From Halalkalibacter oceani (GTDB lineage Bacteria; Bacillota; Bacilli; Bacillales; Bacillaceae_D), in contig NZ_JAMBOS010000009.1 of NCBI RefSeq assembly GCF_023715705.1, forward strand, positions 1 to 64,000: 64,000 nt of DNA. The letters are read 5' to 3'. Position numbers and translations under genes: made by a program. Below, one piece after another: positions 8,250-17,415 of this stretch. The notes beneath the pieces were generated by a model. It searched no databases. It had not been told where the DNA came from and was given only the letters and a program-made list of their open reading frames with translations. How positions within the stretch are numbered: the stretch's first letter is position 1; each line of letters begins with the position of its first letter.

Positions 8250-9038
8250 ATGGTAACAATCAGTCAGTTTAATGAGGTCGTAAAAGAGATCAACGAGAGC
8301 TTCTACAGCTTAATCAGGCATCCTTATTTAGAAAAGTACATAGACGAACCGGTTGTGGATGAAGATAAGGTTCGCTTTTTGTATGCCGGTCTTTATCGGC
8401 ACCTGCCGGCTGAGGAAGCGAAAATGTTTACGATTTCATCCTTGCTTGTTCAGGCTGCGCTTGATGTACATGAAGCGGTTACCCTCCATAAAGTAACGAC
8501 AGATGCCGGCAGAAAGAACCGTCAGCTGACGATTTTGGCCGGCGATTACTACAGCAGCTTGTATTATTATCTTCTGGCGGAGAATAAGCATCTTCCGATG
8601 GTTCGCGTATTCAGCCATTCGATTCAGGAAATCAATGAAAGCAAGATGAACCTGTACGGCTCTGATCAGCTCAGCTATCAAGAAGCGATGGAGAATATGG
8701 CGCTGATCGAATCATTATTAATGCAAAACATGGTAAAGCACTTTGGTGAGGATAAATGGGCGGCTGTGATGAAAGATTATTTCTATTTAAAGCGGCTGCT
8801 GTTTGAAAAAGTGGAATGGCTGGAAGGAAAGACGTATCCGGTGATTCAGGCGATTTTTCAAGAGGCTGACGGGCCGAAGGAAGTGCCTGAGCTGATTGAG
8901 AGAAAAGTGGAGGATGTCAAAGACCGTTTATTGAAAAACAGCCGCTTGTTAGAGACATGCACCGGTTTCGTGATTGAGCATGTCGATGCGCTGTTTGAGC
9001 GGACGGCATGGCAAGAAAAGGTAGCAGAAGAAGGGTGA
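8250..9038 (+). CDS. hepS: Heptaprenyl diphosphate synthase component 1
   Basis: Non-catalytic small subunit of the two-component synthase that makes the C35 side chain of menaquinone-7; the partner HepT is encoded at 11664. The 262 residues are helix-rich and match the HEPPP_synt_1 family ([14 protein letters not shown] near the N-terminus, [29 protein letters not shown] in the middle). The start is ATG 8250 after GGGGGA; an upstream extension of the frame has no ribosome site. It belongs to a run of quinone genes ending with hepT. Confidence 0.92.
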   Translation: MVTISQFNEVVKEINESFYSLIRHPYLEKYIDEPVVDEDKVRFLYAGLYRHLPAEEAKMFTISSLLVQAALDVHEAVTLHKVTTDAGRKNRQLTILAGDYYSSLYYYLLAENKHLPMVRVFSHSIQEINESKMNLYGSDQLSYQEAMENMALIESLLMQNMVKHFGEDKWAAVMKDYFYLKRLLFEKVEWLEGKTYPVIQAIFQEADGPKEVPELIERKVEDVKDRLLKNSRLLETCTGFVIEHVDALFERTAWQEKVAEEG

Positions 9039-9043
9039 GCCTG

Positions 9044-9754
9044 ATGGGACAGTCAAAGGAAGAACGTGTTCATCAAGTATTTGAATCGATTTACAAAAAG
9101 TATGATGTAATGAACTCCGTGATCAGCTTTCAGCGCCATAAAGCGTGGCGGAAAGATACGATGAAACGGATGGATGTAAAGGAAGGGCAGTCCGCGCTTG
9201 ACGTTTGCTGTGGAACGGCGGACTGGACGATTGCCTTAGCCGAGGCCGTCGGCAAGAGCGGCAAGGTCGAAGGACTTGATTTCAGCGAGAATATGCTAAA
9301 AATCGGCGAGGAAAAGAGACAGGAACGTAACCTCAGCCAAGTGACACTCCGCCATGGAAACGCGATGGAGCTGCCTTATGATGATAATCAGTTTGATTAT
9401 GTCACGATTGGCTTTGGGCTTCGGAACGTACCGGACTATCTGCAAGTGTTGCGGGAAATGCAGCGTGTTGTCAAACCGGGAGGCCTCGTCGTTTGCCTGG
9501 AAACGTCCCAGCCGACGATTCCTGTGTTTAAGCAGCTGTATTTTTTTTATTTCCGTCGGATTATGCCGCTGTTTGGCAAAATCTTCGCCAAAAGCTATCA
9601 GGAATATTCCTGGCTGCAGGAGTCGACGATGTCCTTTCCTGATCGGGACAAGCTCGCTGAAATGTTTAAGGAGGCCGGGTTGACAGATGTCGAAGTGAAG
9701 CCTTATTCAGGAGGCGTCGCCGCGATGCATGTAGGAAGAAAACCCGCCTTTTAA
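9044..9754 (+). CDS. menG: Demethylmenaquinone methyltransferase
   Basis: SAM-dependent C-methyltransferase (UbiE/MenG, also called menH in B. subtilis) that finishes menaquinone. The 236 residues carry the UbiE signature: [11 protein letters not shown] (SAM loop), GLDFSENML, the FGLRNVPDY motif and [12 protein letters not shown]. The start ATG 9044 lies five bases after the hepS stop with AGAAGGGTGAG in front. The position between hepS and hepT is conserved in Bacilli. Confidence 0.95.
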   Translation: MGQSKEERVHQVFESIYKKYDVMNSVISFQRHKAWRKDTMKRMDVKEGQSALDVCCGTADWTIALAEAVGKSGKVEGLDFSENMLKIGEEKRQERNLSQVTLRHGNAMELPYDDNQFDYVTIGFGLRNVPDYLQVLREMQRVVKPGGLVVCLETSQPTIPVFKQLYFFYFRRIMPLFGKIFAKSYQEYSWLQESTMSFPDRDKLAEMFKEAGLTDVEVKPYSGGVAAMHVGRKPAF

Positions 9755-9781
9755 TTTGGGGAAGAATTGGAGCAGATAGTT

Positions 9782-10645
9782 GTGATTAGAAAGTTAAGAA
9801 TCATCCTTGAAATGATCAAATTTGAACATACGGTTTTTGCATTGCCCTTCGCCTATTTTGGCGCAGTTCTCGGCGCCTATATTGTCAATGACGCATGGCC
9901 GAGTTTGTCGCAATGGATCTGGATTACGGTGGCGATGGTCGGAGCAAGAAGCGCGGCGATGTCGTTAAACCGGGTGATTGACGAACAAATTGATAAGCAT
10001 AATCCACGTACGGCCGGCCGGGCGATTCCCGCAGGCCTGATTTCAAAGGTGGAGGTGCTCTTTTTTATTGTCATTTCCTTTGTGCTGCTCTTTACGGCAG
10101 CATTCCAGTTGAACCTTCTGGCGGTTTATTTGCTGCCGCTCGCCGTCTTTTTTCTCGTGATTTACTCGTATACGAAGCGTTTTACCTGGGCGTGTCATTT
10201 GATTTTAGGCATAACGATCGGCATCGCGCCGTTGGGAGGCTGGGTCGGAGCAACCGGCACACTCACTTGGGATGCGTTTATTCTGTTTGTCGCGGTCGCC
10301 TTGTGGACGGCCGGATTTGACGTGATTTACGCGACGCAGGATGCTGATTATGACCGGGAACATCAGCTGCATTCGATTCCGAGCCGCTTTGGCATTAAGC
10401 GGGCTTTAATGCTCGCGCGCCTGTTTCATGTTATCAGCTTTGCCGCTTTTTTAACGCTGTTTTTCACTACTCCGCTCGGCTGGCTGTACTTGATCGGCGT
10501 GATCATCGCCGGAGGCATTATGCTTTATGAGCATACGATCGTTTCGGACGATGATTTGACCAAAGTCAATGTCGCGTTTTTCACGATGAATGGAATTTTG
10601 AGTATCGTGATGTTTATTTTTACGATTGGGGATGTATGGCTATGA
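9782..10645 (+). CDS. mqnP: UbiA-type prenyltransferase, probably MqnP of the futalosine menaquinone route
   Basis: Membrane prenyltransferase of about 287 residues with eight or so helices. Both aspartate-rich motifs are present: NRVIDEQIDKHNPRTAGRAI and the second, YATQDADYDRE. It probably attaches the polyprenyl chain to the naphthoate acid made by the futalosine pathway, since mqnA follows in the same operon. B. subtilis has no such gene here (its menA lies elsewhere). GTG 9782 after TTGGAG is preferred over TTG 9767. It could also act as a MenA-type enzyme; family certain, substrate inferred. Confidence 0.8.
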   Translation: MIRKLRIILEMIKFEHTVFALPFAYFGAVLGAYIVNDAWPSLSQWIWITVAMVGARSAAMSLNRVIDEQIDKHNPRTAGRAIPAGLISKVEVLFFIVISFVLLFTAAFQLNLLAVYLLPLAVFFLVIYSYTKRFTWACHLILGITIGIAPLGGWVGATGTLTWDAFILFVAVALWTAGFDVIYATQDADYDREHQLHSIPSRFGIKRALMLARLFHVISFAAFLTLFFTTPLGWLYLIGVIIAGGIMLYEHTIVSDDDLTKVNVAFFTMNGILSIVMFIFTIGDVWL

Positions 10646-10725
10646 ATGCATTAGAGAACGACGTTCAGCGCAAAATAGCTGAAGGCGTGTCTCACTTGGA
10701 AAAAAAGGAAGGTGAAGGGAAATGA
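10642..10725 (+). CDS. 27-residue linker ORF between ubiA and mqnA
   Basis: Starts with an ATG that overlaps the ubiA stop (ATGA) and ends with a TGA that overlaps the mqnA start (ATGA again), so the three frames are coupled. The peptide begins MNALENDVQRKIAEGVSHLE and is charged and helical. It resembles the short N-terminal helix of radical-SAM futalosine enzymes (MqnE/MqnC), so it may be the stub of a deleted mqn gene that still passes ribosomes to mqnA. It may equally be a chance ORF; the double overlap is the main support. Confidence 0.4.
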   Translation: MNALENDVQRKIAEGVSHLEKKEGEGK

Positions 10726-11594
10726 GCCTCGTTATTGGAGAAATTTCCTACACGAACATTTTACCAATGTTTTATCATCTTGACCGGCAGATGCTCAAGC
10801 AGGCCAACTGTCACTTTACGCCGCAGGTGCCGGCCCAGCTGAACAAAGCGATGGCTGCCGATCAGGTTGATATCGGCGGAATTTCTTCGTTTGCTTATGC
10901 GGCTAATGCCGGGGCTTACACGTTATTGCCGAACCTTTCTGTCACCTCTTACGGCAATGTCAATTCGATTTTCTTATTTTCGAAGCTTCCGATTGAGCAG
11001 CTTAACGAAAAAAAGATTGCCCTGACTTCGAGCTCCGCTACGTCTGTCCATCTGTTGAAAATTATTCTTGAGCATTTTTATTCATTCGGTGTGCAGTACA
11101 CGACGATGAAGCCGGATTTTACCGCAATGCTGCGCGAGCATGACGGCTGCCTGTTAATCGGCGATGATGCGATCAGAGCGAAACGCAGTCTGCCTGACGG
11201 GCTGTTCAGTTATGATCTCGGGGAAATTTGGTACAAGCAGACAGGGCTGCCGATGGTGTATGCCGTTTTCGCGGTCAGAAATGAAGCGATTAACAAGCGG
11301 GCTGAATTGGTAGGAACAGTCTATCAATCCTTTTTAGCGAGTAAGCAACTTAGTGAAGAGCTGAACTATCAGCCGATGATCGCCGACATTGTAAAAACGC
11401 ACGGGGGGAGTGAGGATTTTTGGAATCTTTATTTTCAACAGCTGTGCAACGACTTCGGCGAAACCGAGCAGCGAGGTCTGCTTTATTTTTACCGGTTAGC
11501 TTATCAGCTCGGCTATTTGCAGCAGCCGGTTGACAAGCTGGCGATCTGGAATTCCGTTTTGACAAAGAAAATGCTTGCCAATAATGAATTGTAA
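10722..11594 (+). CDS. mqnA: Chorismate dehydratase MqnA (futalosine menaquinone pathway)
   Basis: MqnA removes water from chorismate to give 3-enolpyruvyl-benzoate, the first committed step of the futalosine route. The protein has 290 residues and the periplasmic-binding-like fold of the MqnA/MqnD family. It starts IGEISYTNILPMFY and carries VDIGGISSFAYAAN, the IGDDAI loop and DLGEIWYKQTGLPMVYAVF. GAAGGTGAAGGGAA precedes the ATG. Other mqn genes are not in the window, so they must be elsewhere if the pathway is complete. Confidence 0.9.
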   Translation: MSLVIGEISYTNILPMFYHLDRQMLKQANCHFTPQVPAQLNKAMAADQVDIGGISSFAYAANAGAYTLLPNLSVTSYGNVNSIFLFSKLPIEQLNEKKIALTSSSATSVHLLKIILEHFYSFGVQYTTMKPDFTAMLREHDGCLLIGDDAIRAKRSLPDGLFSYDLGEIWYKQTGLPMVYAVFAVRNEAINKRAELVGTVYQSFLASKQLSEELNYQPMIADIVKTHGGSEDFWNLYFQQLCNDFGETEQRGLLYFYRLAYQLGYLQQPVDKLAIWNSVLTKKMLANNEL

Positions 11595-11663
11595 TGTTTC
11601 AATCAAAACGAGACAATTTTTTCTATAGGCAGAAAGTCGCTGTAATGGAGTAAGGTGGATGAT

Positions 11664-12635
11664 ATGAAACTAACCGATATCTATATGAAATTTCAATCTG
11701 ATATTGTCGTGATTGAACGGGAGCTTGAGGCGACTGTTCAGGCACGGCATCAAGTATTACGACAAGCCTCGACCCACTTATTAAAAGCAGGCGGAAAACG
11801 AATTCGCCCTGTTTTTGTGCTGCTTTCAGCCAAGTTCGGCACCTATGATATTGATGTGCTCAAGCATATTGCTGTCCCGCTTGAACTGATCCATATGGCT
11901 TCTCTCGTCCATGATGATGTCATTGATGATGCTGAGCTGCGCCGTGGAAAGAAGACGATCAAATCCCAGTGGGATAACCGGGTGGCGATGTATACGGGTG
12001 ACTATATCTTCGCCAAAGCGGTTGAAACGTCAACCTTTTTTGACCATCCGGAAATCCATCAGATTTTATCGTATGCGATCGTTGAAATGTGCATTGGCGA
12101 GGTCGAGCAAATCCGTGATCAGTACAACTGGCAGCAGAACTTCCGCATTTATTTACGGAGAATTAAGCGGAAAACCGCTTTGCTGATTGCCGTAAGCTGT
12201 AAATTAGGCGCGCTGGCGGCCGGTGCTGACCGTGATGTTCAGCATCACCTGTTTACATTTGGTTACAATGTCGGGATGTCATTCCAAATCACCGATGATA
12301 TTCTCGATTTTGTCGGAACGGAAGAGCAGCTGGGAAAGCCGGCCGGCGGCGACTTGCGCCAAGGAAATGTGACGTTGCCGGCCTTGTATGCGATGCAGCA
12401 TGACGAGAAGGTAAGAGCGATGATTGAGCAGGCGCTCTCAACCGACTACCCAGAGCAGGCTGATATGGAGCCGATTTTGGAGGCGATTAAGAAATCTGGC
12501 GGGATTGAATATTCACTTGAGATCAGCGACCGTTATCTGGAACGGGCGTACGACGCGCTTAAATCTCTTCCGGAGACGCAAGCAAAGACCTATCTCAGTG
12601 AAATTGCCGCTTATATCGGCAAGCGGAAGTTTTAG
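11664..12635 (+). CDS. hepT: Heptaprenyl diphosphate synthase component 2
   Basis: Catalytic subunit that extends farnesyl diphosphate with isopentenyl units; works with HepS. The 323 residues show the trans-prenyltransferase motifs: GGKRIRPVF, the first aspartate-rich motif DDVIDDAELRRG, and the second, QITDDILDF, and the protein ends YIGKRKF like B. subtilis HepT. AAGGTGG lies five bases before ATG 11664; GTG 11655 in the same frame is less well placed. ndk follows with its own promoter. Confidence 0.96.
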   Translation: MKLTDIYMKFQSDIVVIERELEATVQARHQVLRQASTHLLKAGGKRIRPVFVLLSAKFGTYDIDVLKHIAVPLELIHMASLVHDDVIDDAELRRGKKTIKSQWDNRVAMYTGDYIFAKAVETSTFFDHPEIHQILSYAIVEMCIGEVEQIRDQYNWQQNFRIYLRRIKRKTALLIAVSCKLGALAAGADRDVQHHLFTFGYNVGMSFQITDDILDFVGTEEQLGKPAGGDLRQGNVTLPALYAMQHDEKVRAMIEQALSTDYPEQADMEPILEAIKKSGGIEYSLEISDRYLERAYDALKSLPETQAKTYLSEIAAYIGKRKF

Positions 12636-12719
12636 CAGATCGTTTAGCGGCTTAAACTTGCGCTTTCCTTCGGCAACGATTGACGCTAAAACTTCCTGCT
12701 TGACATGGGAGACAACCCA

Positions 12720-12748
12720 TTGTCGTTCATGTAAAACTTTGCTATACT
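12720..12748 (+). promoter_or_regulatory. Sigma-A promoter of ndk
   Basis: TTGTCG (12720-12725), a 17-base spacer and TATACT (12743-12748) preceded by TGC, giving an extended -10 about 50 bases before the ndk start. Confidence 0.65.
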
Positions 12749-12797
12749 GAGAGAGGTTTTGAACACATAGAAGAAAGTAAAAGGGAGCGAATGACGA

Positions 12798-13241
12798 ATG
12801 GAACGTACATATTTAATGATTAAGCCTGATGGTGTGCAGCGCAATTTAATTGGTGAGGTTGTTTCTCGTTTTGAAAAGAAAGGCTTTACACTTGTCGGTG
12901 CCAAGCTGATGACGGTTTCAAAGGAAACGGCTGAAACTCACTATGCTGAGCATAAGGAGCGCCCATTCTTCGGAGAGCTTGTTGATTTTATTACGTCCGG
13001 CCCTGTATTCGCGATGGTTTGGGAAGGCGAAAATGTTATCTCAACGGCGCGTACAATGATGGGAGCGACCAACCCTGCTGACGCAGCGCCAGGAACGATC
13101 CGCGGCGACTACGGTGTTCAAGTGGCGATGAACGTCATTCACGGTTCTGATTCACCTGAAAGCGCGGCGCGTGAAATCAGCATTTTCTTCACGGAAGAAG
13201 AGCTGAACAGCTATGAAAAAACGATTAGCAAATGGGTGTAA
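12798..13241 (+). CDS. ndk: Nucleoside diphosphate kinase
   Basis: Balances nucleoside triphosphate pools by phosphate transfer through a histidine. The 147 residues include the start [20 protein letters not shown] and the active-site block [12 protein letters not shown], with the catalytic His. Length and the C-terminus (YEKTISKWV) are typical. AAAGGGAGCGA precedes the ATG. It has its own promoter and terminator between hepT and cheR, the same order as in B. subtilis. Confidence 0.98.
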   Translation: MERTYLMIKPDGVQRNLIGEVVSRFEKKGFTLVGAKLMTVSKETAETHYAEHKERPFFGELVDFITSGPVFAMVWEGENVISTARTMMGATNPADAAPGTIRGDYGVQVAMNVIHGSDSPESAAREISIFFTEEELNSYEKTISKWV

Positions 13242-13300
13242 GCGGATAAACACCGTCTGCTAGAGATATCATCTTGCAGAGAGGCTCGACACCTTGCTTC

Positions 13301-13349
13301 GGGGATGTTTCAACCGGTCGGATGCGATCTGTTGAAGCATCCCCTTTTT
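13301..13349 (+). terminator. Terminator after ndk
   Basis: GGGGATG with TTCAAC (13301-13314) pairs with GTTGAA and CATCCCC (13331-13344), followed by TTTTTA. Confidence 0.85.
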
Positions 13350-13408
13350 AAGATAAGGAGTGTCTCCAGTTTGTTATAGCGGATAAATGAGTAATGAGGG
13401 GAATGCAA

Positions 13409-14197
13409 ATGAGTGAAGACTATCAGCAATTCGTGCACCTGATTAAAGGAAAGACCGGGATTGATCTGTCGCTATACAAAGAAGCGCAAATGAAGCGGAG
13501 ACTGGCATCGCTGCGCGATAAAAAAGGCTATCGCACTTTTCGTCTATTTTATGAAGCAATTTGTCAAGACGAGAAGCTATTTAACGAATTTTTAGAGCGA
13601 ATGACGATTAATGTGTCAGAATTTTACCGCAATGCGAAGCGCTGGGAGGTGCTTGAGCAGAAAATCCTTCCGCGGCTGTTGCGGGAGAAGCCGCGCCTTA
13701 AGCTTTGGAGCGCGGCGTGTTCCACAGGGGAGGAACCTTATACACTGGCGATGATTATGAGCAAATTTATGCCGTTAAAGGACATCTCGATTTTGGCGAC
13801 TGATATTGACCAGGCGATTCTCGAGCGGGCGAAAGCAGGTCTGTATCCGGAACGATCGTTAAAGGAAGCGCCGCCTGAGGCGGTACGGGCGTTCTTTCAT
13901 AAAGAACCGATCGGCTACCGGGTGAAGCAGGAAATCAAAGATACGGTTTCCTTTAAACGGCAAAACCTGCTGGCCGACCGGTTTGACGATCACTATGATT
14001 TGATTATCTGCCGTAATGTGATGATTTACTTTACCGAGGAAGCGAAGCATGAGCTCTATCATAAATTCAGCCGCGCTCTGCGGCCGGGCGGTGTGCTGTT
14101 TGTCGGCAGCACCGAGCAGATTTTCAATCCGGGCGCCTATCAGTTTTGCTCGGAGGATACATTTTTTTATCAAAAAAGCAAGAACGGTACATCATAA
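13409..14197 (+). CDS. cheR: Chemotaxis protein methyltransferase CheR
   Basis: Methylates glutamates of chemoreceptors with SAM for adaptation. The 262 residues have the helical N-terminal CheR domain ([20 protein letters not shown], then [11 protein letters not shown]) and the SAM domain ([43 protein letters not shown]). ATG 13409 lies seven bases after GAGGGGA; two upstream in-frame ATGs are less well placed. No other chemotaxis gene is nearby, but a lone cheR here is the normal Bacillus arrangement. Confidence 0.95.
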   Translation: MSEDYQQFVHLIKGKTGIDLSLYKEAQMKRRLASLRDKKGYRTFRLFYEAICQDEKLFNEFLERMTINVSEFYRNAKRWEVLEQKILPRLLREKPRLKLWSAACSTGEEPYTLAMIMSKFMPLKDISILATDIDQAILERAKAGLYPERSLKEAPPEAVRAFFHKEPIGYRVKQEIKDTVSFKRQNLLADRFDDHYDLIICRNVMIYFTEEAKHELYHKFSRALRPGGVLFVGSTEQIFNPGAYQFCSEDTFFYQKSKNGTS

Positions 14198-14296
14198 GCG
14201 GGGAAGAGACATTAGACGAAAAGCGTCGAATTTTGCTACAATAGGTAATTAATATCGAAATGTTCGTATTTTTTTCGAGACAGCAATCTGAAAGCA

Positions 14297-14305
14297 TGTT
14301 ATAAT
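14297..14305 (+). promoter_or_regulatory. Extended -10 promoter upstream of aroC
   Basis: TGTTATAAT, a perfect extended -10, lies 139 bases before the aroC start. A second TGCTACAAT at 14234-14242 may be an additional start point. The leader between holds no gene. Confidence 0.5.
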
Positions 14306-14443
14306 TTAACGCATAAAAGCGATAAAGAAAGCTATGAAAAAAAGGGGATAGATACACAGCGGCTCACAAAAGAGAATGATGCGGAGCCACCCCTGATGCG
14401 AGGAAAGAAAACAGCTGAACGTGTAGGCATAGGAGGAATTTAG

Positions 14444-15616
14444 ATGAGATACTTAACCGCTGGTGAATCACATGGTCCCCAGCTGACGACGATTATTGAA
14501 GGGGTTCCGGCCCAATTGGAGCTGGTGGCGGAAGATATTAATGTCGACCTCGCCCGTCGCCAGGGCGGCTATGGCCGCGGCAGAAGAATGCAAATTGAAA
14601 AGGACCGGGTTCAGCTTTTAAGTGGAGTCAGACACGGACGCACGACCGGAGCGCCGATCGCTCTTGTCGTCGAGAATAAGGATTGGACGCACTGGACGAA
14701 GATTATGGGTGCCGAGCCGTTAAGCGGTGAAGAAGAAAAAGAAGTGAAGCGTAAAATCACCCGTCCGCGCCCTGGGCATGCTGATTTGAACGGAGCGATT
14801 AAATATGGTCACCGCGATATGAGAAATGTGCTGGAGCGTTCTTCCGCGAGGGAAACAACGGTTCGCGTCGCGGCAGGGGCTGTTGCCAAGAAAATTCTCG
14901 CTGCGTTTGGCATCGAGGTTGGTGGACATGTACTCGAAATCGGCGGCGTCAAAGCCCAACAGGTTGAGTATTCGTCCGTCGCCGATCTGCGCGAGCGCTC
15001 AGAGGCTTCTCAAGTCCGCTGTCTTGATGAGCAGGCGAGTGTGAAGATGATGGAAGCGATCGATAAGGCGAAGAATGATGGGGATTCCATCGGCGGGATT
15101 GTCGAGGTTGTCATCGAGAATGTACCGGTCGGTCTTGGTAGCCATGTTCATTATGATCGCAAGCTCGATGCGAAAATCGCCGCTGCGGTCATGAGCATCA
15201 ACGCGTTTAAAGGGGTTGAAATCGGCATCGGCTTTGAAGCAGCTCATTTGCCGGGCAGTCAGGTTCATGATGAAATTATTTGGGATGAGGAGCACGGCTA
15301 TCGTCGCAAAACAAACCGGCTTGGTGGATTCGAAGGCGGGATGACAACGGGAATGCCGATTGTTGTCCGCGGTGTGATGAAGCCGATCCCGACTTTATAC
15401 AAGCCACTGCAAAGTGTCGATATTGATACGAAAGAGCCGTTTGCCGCGAGCATTGAACGTTCTGACAGCTGTGCTGTTCCGGCGGCATCGGTCGTCGCTG
15501 AGGCGGTCGTCGCGTGGGAGGTTGCCAACGCATTGCTTGAAACCTTTGGTCATGATCAGATTCCGGCTATTCAGGAGAATGTCAAGCGTCATCAGGAACA
15601 GGCGAGGGAATTTTAA
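14444..15616 (+). CDS. aroC: Chorismate synthase
   Basis: Converts 5-enolpyruvylshikimate-3-phosphate to chorismate with reduced FMN; B. subtilis calls it aroF. The 390 residues begin [20 protein letters not shown] and contain [39 protein letters not shown] and the late [13 protein letters not shown] signature. An ideal AGGAGGAAT lies before the ATG. The stop overlaps the aroB start (TAATG), so the two are translationally coupled. Confidence 0.98.
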   Translation: MRYLTAGESHGPQLTTIIEGVPAQLELVAEDINVDLARRQGGYGRGRRMQIEKDRVQLLSGVRHGRTTGAPIALVVENKDWTHWTKIMGAEPLSGEEEKEVKRKITRPRPGHADLNGAIKYGHRDMRNVLERSSARETTVRVAAGAVAKKILAAFGIEVGGHVLEIGGVKAQQVEYSSVADLRERSEASQVRCLDEQASVKMMEAIDKAKNDGDSIGGIVEVVIENVPVGLGSHVHYDRKLDAKIAAAVMSINAFKGVEIGIGFEAAHLPGSQVHDEIIWDEEHGYRRKTNRLGGFEGGMTTGMPIVVRGVMKPIPTLYKPLQSVDIDTKEPFAASIERSDSCAVPAASVVAEAVVAWEVANALLETFGHDQIPAIQENVKRHQEQAREF

Positions 15617-16701
15617 TGCGAAAGGTCGCGATTAATACGCCGTCTAAGTCGTATGATGTCTTTATTGAAGCGGGCCTGCGCCGGGAGATCGGCCGGCGGA
15701 TGGACGATGTGCTGGTGCAGCCGGCTTCGTCCGTCCTGATTATTAGCGACTCTGTCGTCGCCCCGCTTTATTTGGATGATGTAAAAAACAGTTTTTCCGG
15801 TCTGGCTGTTCATACAGCCGTAATTACGGCCGGAGAAGCGTCAAAGTCATTTGCCGTTTATGAACAGCTTTTGACAAAGGCGCTTGAGGCCGGTCTTGAC
15901 CGGAAATCGGTTATCGTCGCCCTTGGCGGCGGCGTGGTCGGTGATATCGCCGGGTTTGTCGCCGCGACCTTCATGCGGGGTATTCGTTTTATTCAAGTTC
16001 CGACGACTTTGCTGGCACATGACAGCAGTGTCGGCGGCAAGGTGGCGATTAATCACCCGCTCGGGAAAAACATGGTCGGCAGCTTTCATCAGCCGGAAGC
16101 TGTCTTTTATGACACGGAAGTTCTTTATTCTTTGTCTGAACGGGAATGGCGTTCCGGCTTTGCGGAAGTGATGAAGCACGGTCTGATTCGTAAGCCATCC
16201 TTTCTGACATGGCTGCAGACGACGGTTTCATCGCTTGAAAAAATTCCGGTTGAGGTGCTAGATGAGCTGCTTGAGCAATCGATTGCCGTGAAAGCTGAAA
16301 TTGTTGCCGAAGATGAAAGGGAAGCTGGCGTACGCGCCTATTTAAATTTAGGTCATACGTTGGGCCATGCGCTTGAAACGAAGCTCGGCTACGGCAAGCT
16401 GACCCACGGAGAGGCCGTCGTGATCGGCATCGTCTTTGCGATGCGGCTGAGTACGAAGCTTTGCGGCTTATCTGCGAATGTGGATGACTATGAAAAATGG
16501 TTTCAAAGCCTTGGCTATGAAACGAAGATACCGGCTCATTTGCAGGCTGATGAATTAATTGAAACGATGATGAAAGATAAAAAGACCGAGGGCGGGACGA
16601 TTCGGATGGTGTTGCTGCGCAGCATTGGCGAAGCAACGACAATGGCGGTGTCGTCTGCCGAGATTAAACAATTTCTAGTGGAGCGAGCGGAGGTGGACTA
16701 A
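15616..16701 (+). CDS. aroB: 3-dehydroquinate synthase
   Basis: NAD- and zinc-dependent second enzyme of the shikimate pathway. The 361 residues carry GGGVVGDIAGFVAATFMRG, PTTLLAHDSSVGGKVAINHP and the metal-binding NLGHTLGHALE plus THGEAV histidines. Length is typical. It is coupled to aroC upstream and aroH starts three bases after its stop, so aroC-aroB-aroH form one unit. Confidence 0.97.
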   Translation: MRKVAINTPSKSYDVFIEAGLRREIGRRMDDVLVQPASSVLIISDSVVAPLYLDDVKNSFSGLAVHTAVITAGEASKSFAVYEQLLTKALEAGLDRKSVIVALGGGVVGDIAGFVAATFMRGIRFIQVPTTLLAHDSSVGGKVAINHPLGKNMVGSFHQPEAVFYDTEVLYSLSEREWRSGFAEVMKHGLIRKPSFLTWLQTTVSSLEKIPVEVLDELLEQSIAVKAEIVAEDEREAGVRAYLNLGHTLGHALETKLGYGKLTHGEAVVIGIVFAMRLSTKLCGLSANVDDYEKWFQSLGYETKIPAHLQADELIETMMKDKKTEGGTIRMVLLRSIGEATTMAVSSAEIKQFLVERAEVD

Positions 16702-16704
16702 GGC

Positions 16705-17076
16705 ATGGTGCGCGGTATCAGAGGAGCAACGACGATTGACGATAATAACGAACAGGCAATCAGCGAGGCGACAAGCGAGCTTGTGACGAAGATGATAGAA
16801 GCAAATCAGATTGTGCCCGAAAGCGTCGCTCATGTTCTCATCACGGTAACCGAGGATGTGACAGCGGCTTTTCCGGCGAAGGTCGTCCGGCAATTTCCGG
16901 GATGGTCCTATGTCCCTGTCGTTTGCGCGCAGGAAATTCCGGTACCCGGCAGTCTACCGAAATGTATCCGGGTATTGATGACAGTCAATACAGATGTCAA
17001 GCAGGATCAGATTGTTCATGTATATCAGCGTGAAGCGACAAAGCTTCGCCCTGATTTATCGGCGAGCGGATCCTGA
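16705..17076 (+). CDS. aroH: Chorismate mutase, AroH type
   Basis: Monofunctional, trimeric mutase that rearranges chorismate to prephenate for phenylalanine and tyrosine. The 123 residues begin MVRGIRGATTIDDNNEQAI, with the conserved Arg7 (RGIRGAT), and contain the PVVCAQEIPVPGSLPKCIRV region with its Arg. The length is close to the 127 of B. subtilis AroH. GGAGGTGG precedes the ATG. It is the last gene before the trp promoter. Confidence 0.96.
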   Translation: MVRGIRGATTIDDNNEQAISEATSELVTKMIEANQIVPESVAHVLITVTEDVTAAFPAKVVRQFPGWSYVPVVCAQEIPVPGSLPKCIRVLMTVNTDVKQDQIVHVYQREATKLRPDLSASGS

Positions 17077-17085
17077 TCTTTTTAT

Positions 17086-17115
17086 TTGACGAATGATTCA
17101 GAAAAGTGATAGACT
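17086..17115 (+). promoter_or_regulatory. Probable trp operon promoter
   Basis: TTGACG (17086-17091), an 18-base spacer and TGATAGACT with an extended -10 (TAGACT at 17110-17115). Transcription would begin just before the first GAG triplets of the leader. Confidence 0.55.
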
Positions 17116-17125
17116 TACGATAGCA

Positions 17126-17268
17126 GAGTTGAGTGAAAGTATGAGTTTATTTACCAGATACGAAGAGTATGAGTTGAGAATGAGAATGAGCCGAGGAGAG
17201 CAGAGTTTAGCTGAGGAATAAAGAAACATTCAATCCTCCTACCTCTATATGGTCCGGGAGGATTTTTT
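17126..17268 (+). promoter_or_regulatory. TRAP-binding trp leader with attenuator
   Basis: Ten GAG/TAG triplets begin at 17165, 17171, 17176, 17182, 17188, 17193, 17198, 17203, 17208 (TAG) and 17213, with spacers of two or three bases, the spacing one TRAP ring needs. Further GAGs lie at 17126, 17131 and 17143. The attenuator AATCCTCC (17232-17239) / GGAGGATT (17257-17264) plus T-run follows. GAGGA at 17213-17217 can pair with TCCTC at 17234-17238 as the antiterminator that bound TRAP would block. This is the B. subtilis design; mtrB is at 7919. Confidence 0.93.
17232..17268 (+). terminator. trp attenuator terminator
   Basis: Eight-base stem AATCCTCC / GGAGGATT with a 17-base loop and six T residues. 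It should form when TRAP covers the GAG repeats just upstream. The 147 bases from here to trpE hold another hairpin (GGCTGGA / TCCAGCC) and CCTCCCCTC, which could pair with the trpE ribosome site. Confidence 0.85.
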
Positions 17269-17415
17269 ATATGACAGGCATGGAGTCTGTGGAGCGCGTT
17301 CGAGGCTGGAGAGGGACTGCTTTTCTTCCAGCCGCGGGCTTACGCGGTGTCCGTTGCTACTCATTTCGTTTGCCCTCCCCTCTTTTTCATTCCTTCTAAT
17401 TTAAGGAGGATTGCC

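Noticed and set aside
12699-12705. TTGACA upstream of ndk as -35
   Set aside because: It is 37 bases from the TATACT -10; TTGTCG at 17 bases is the better partner.
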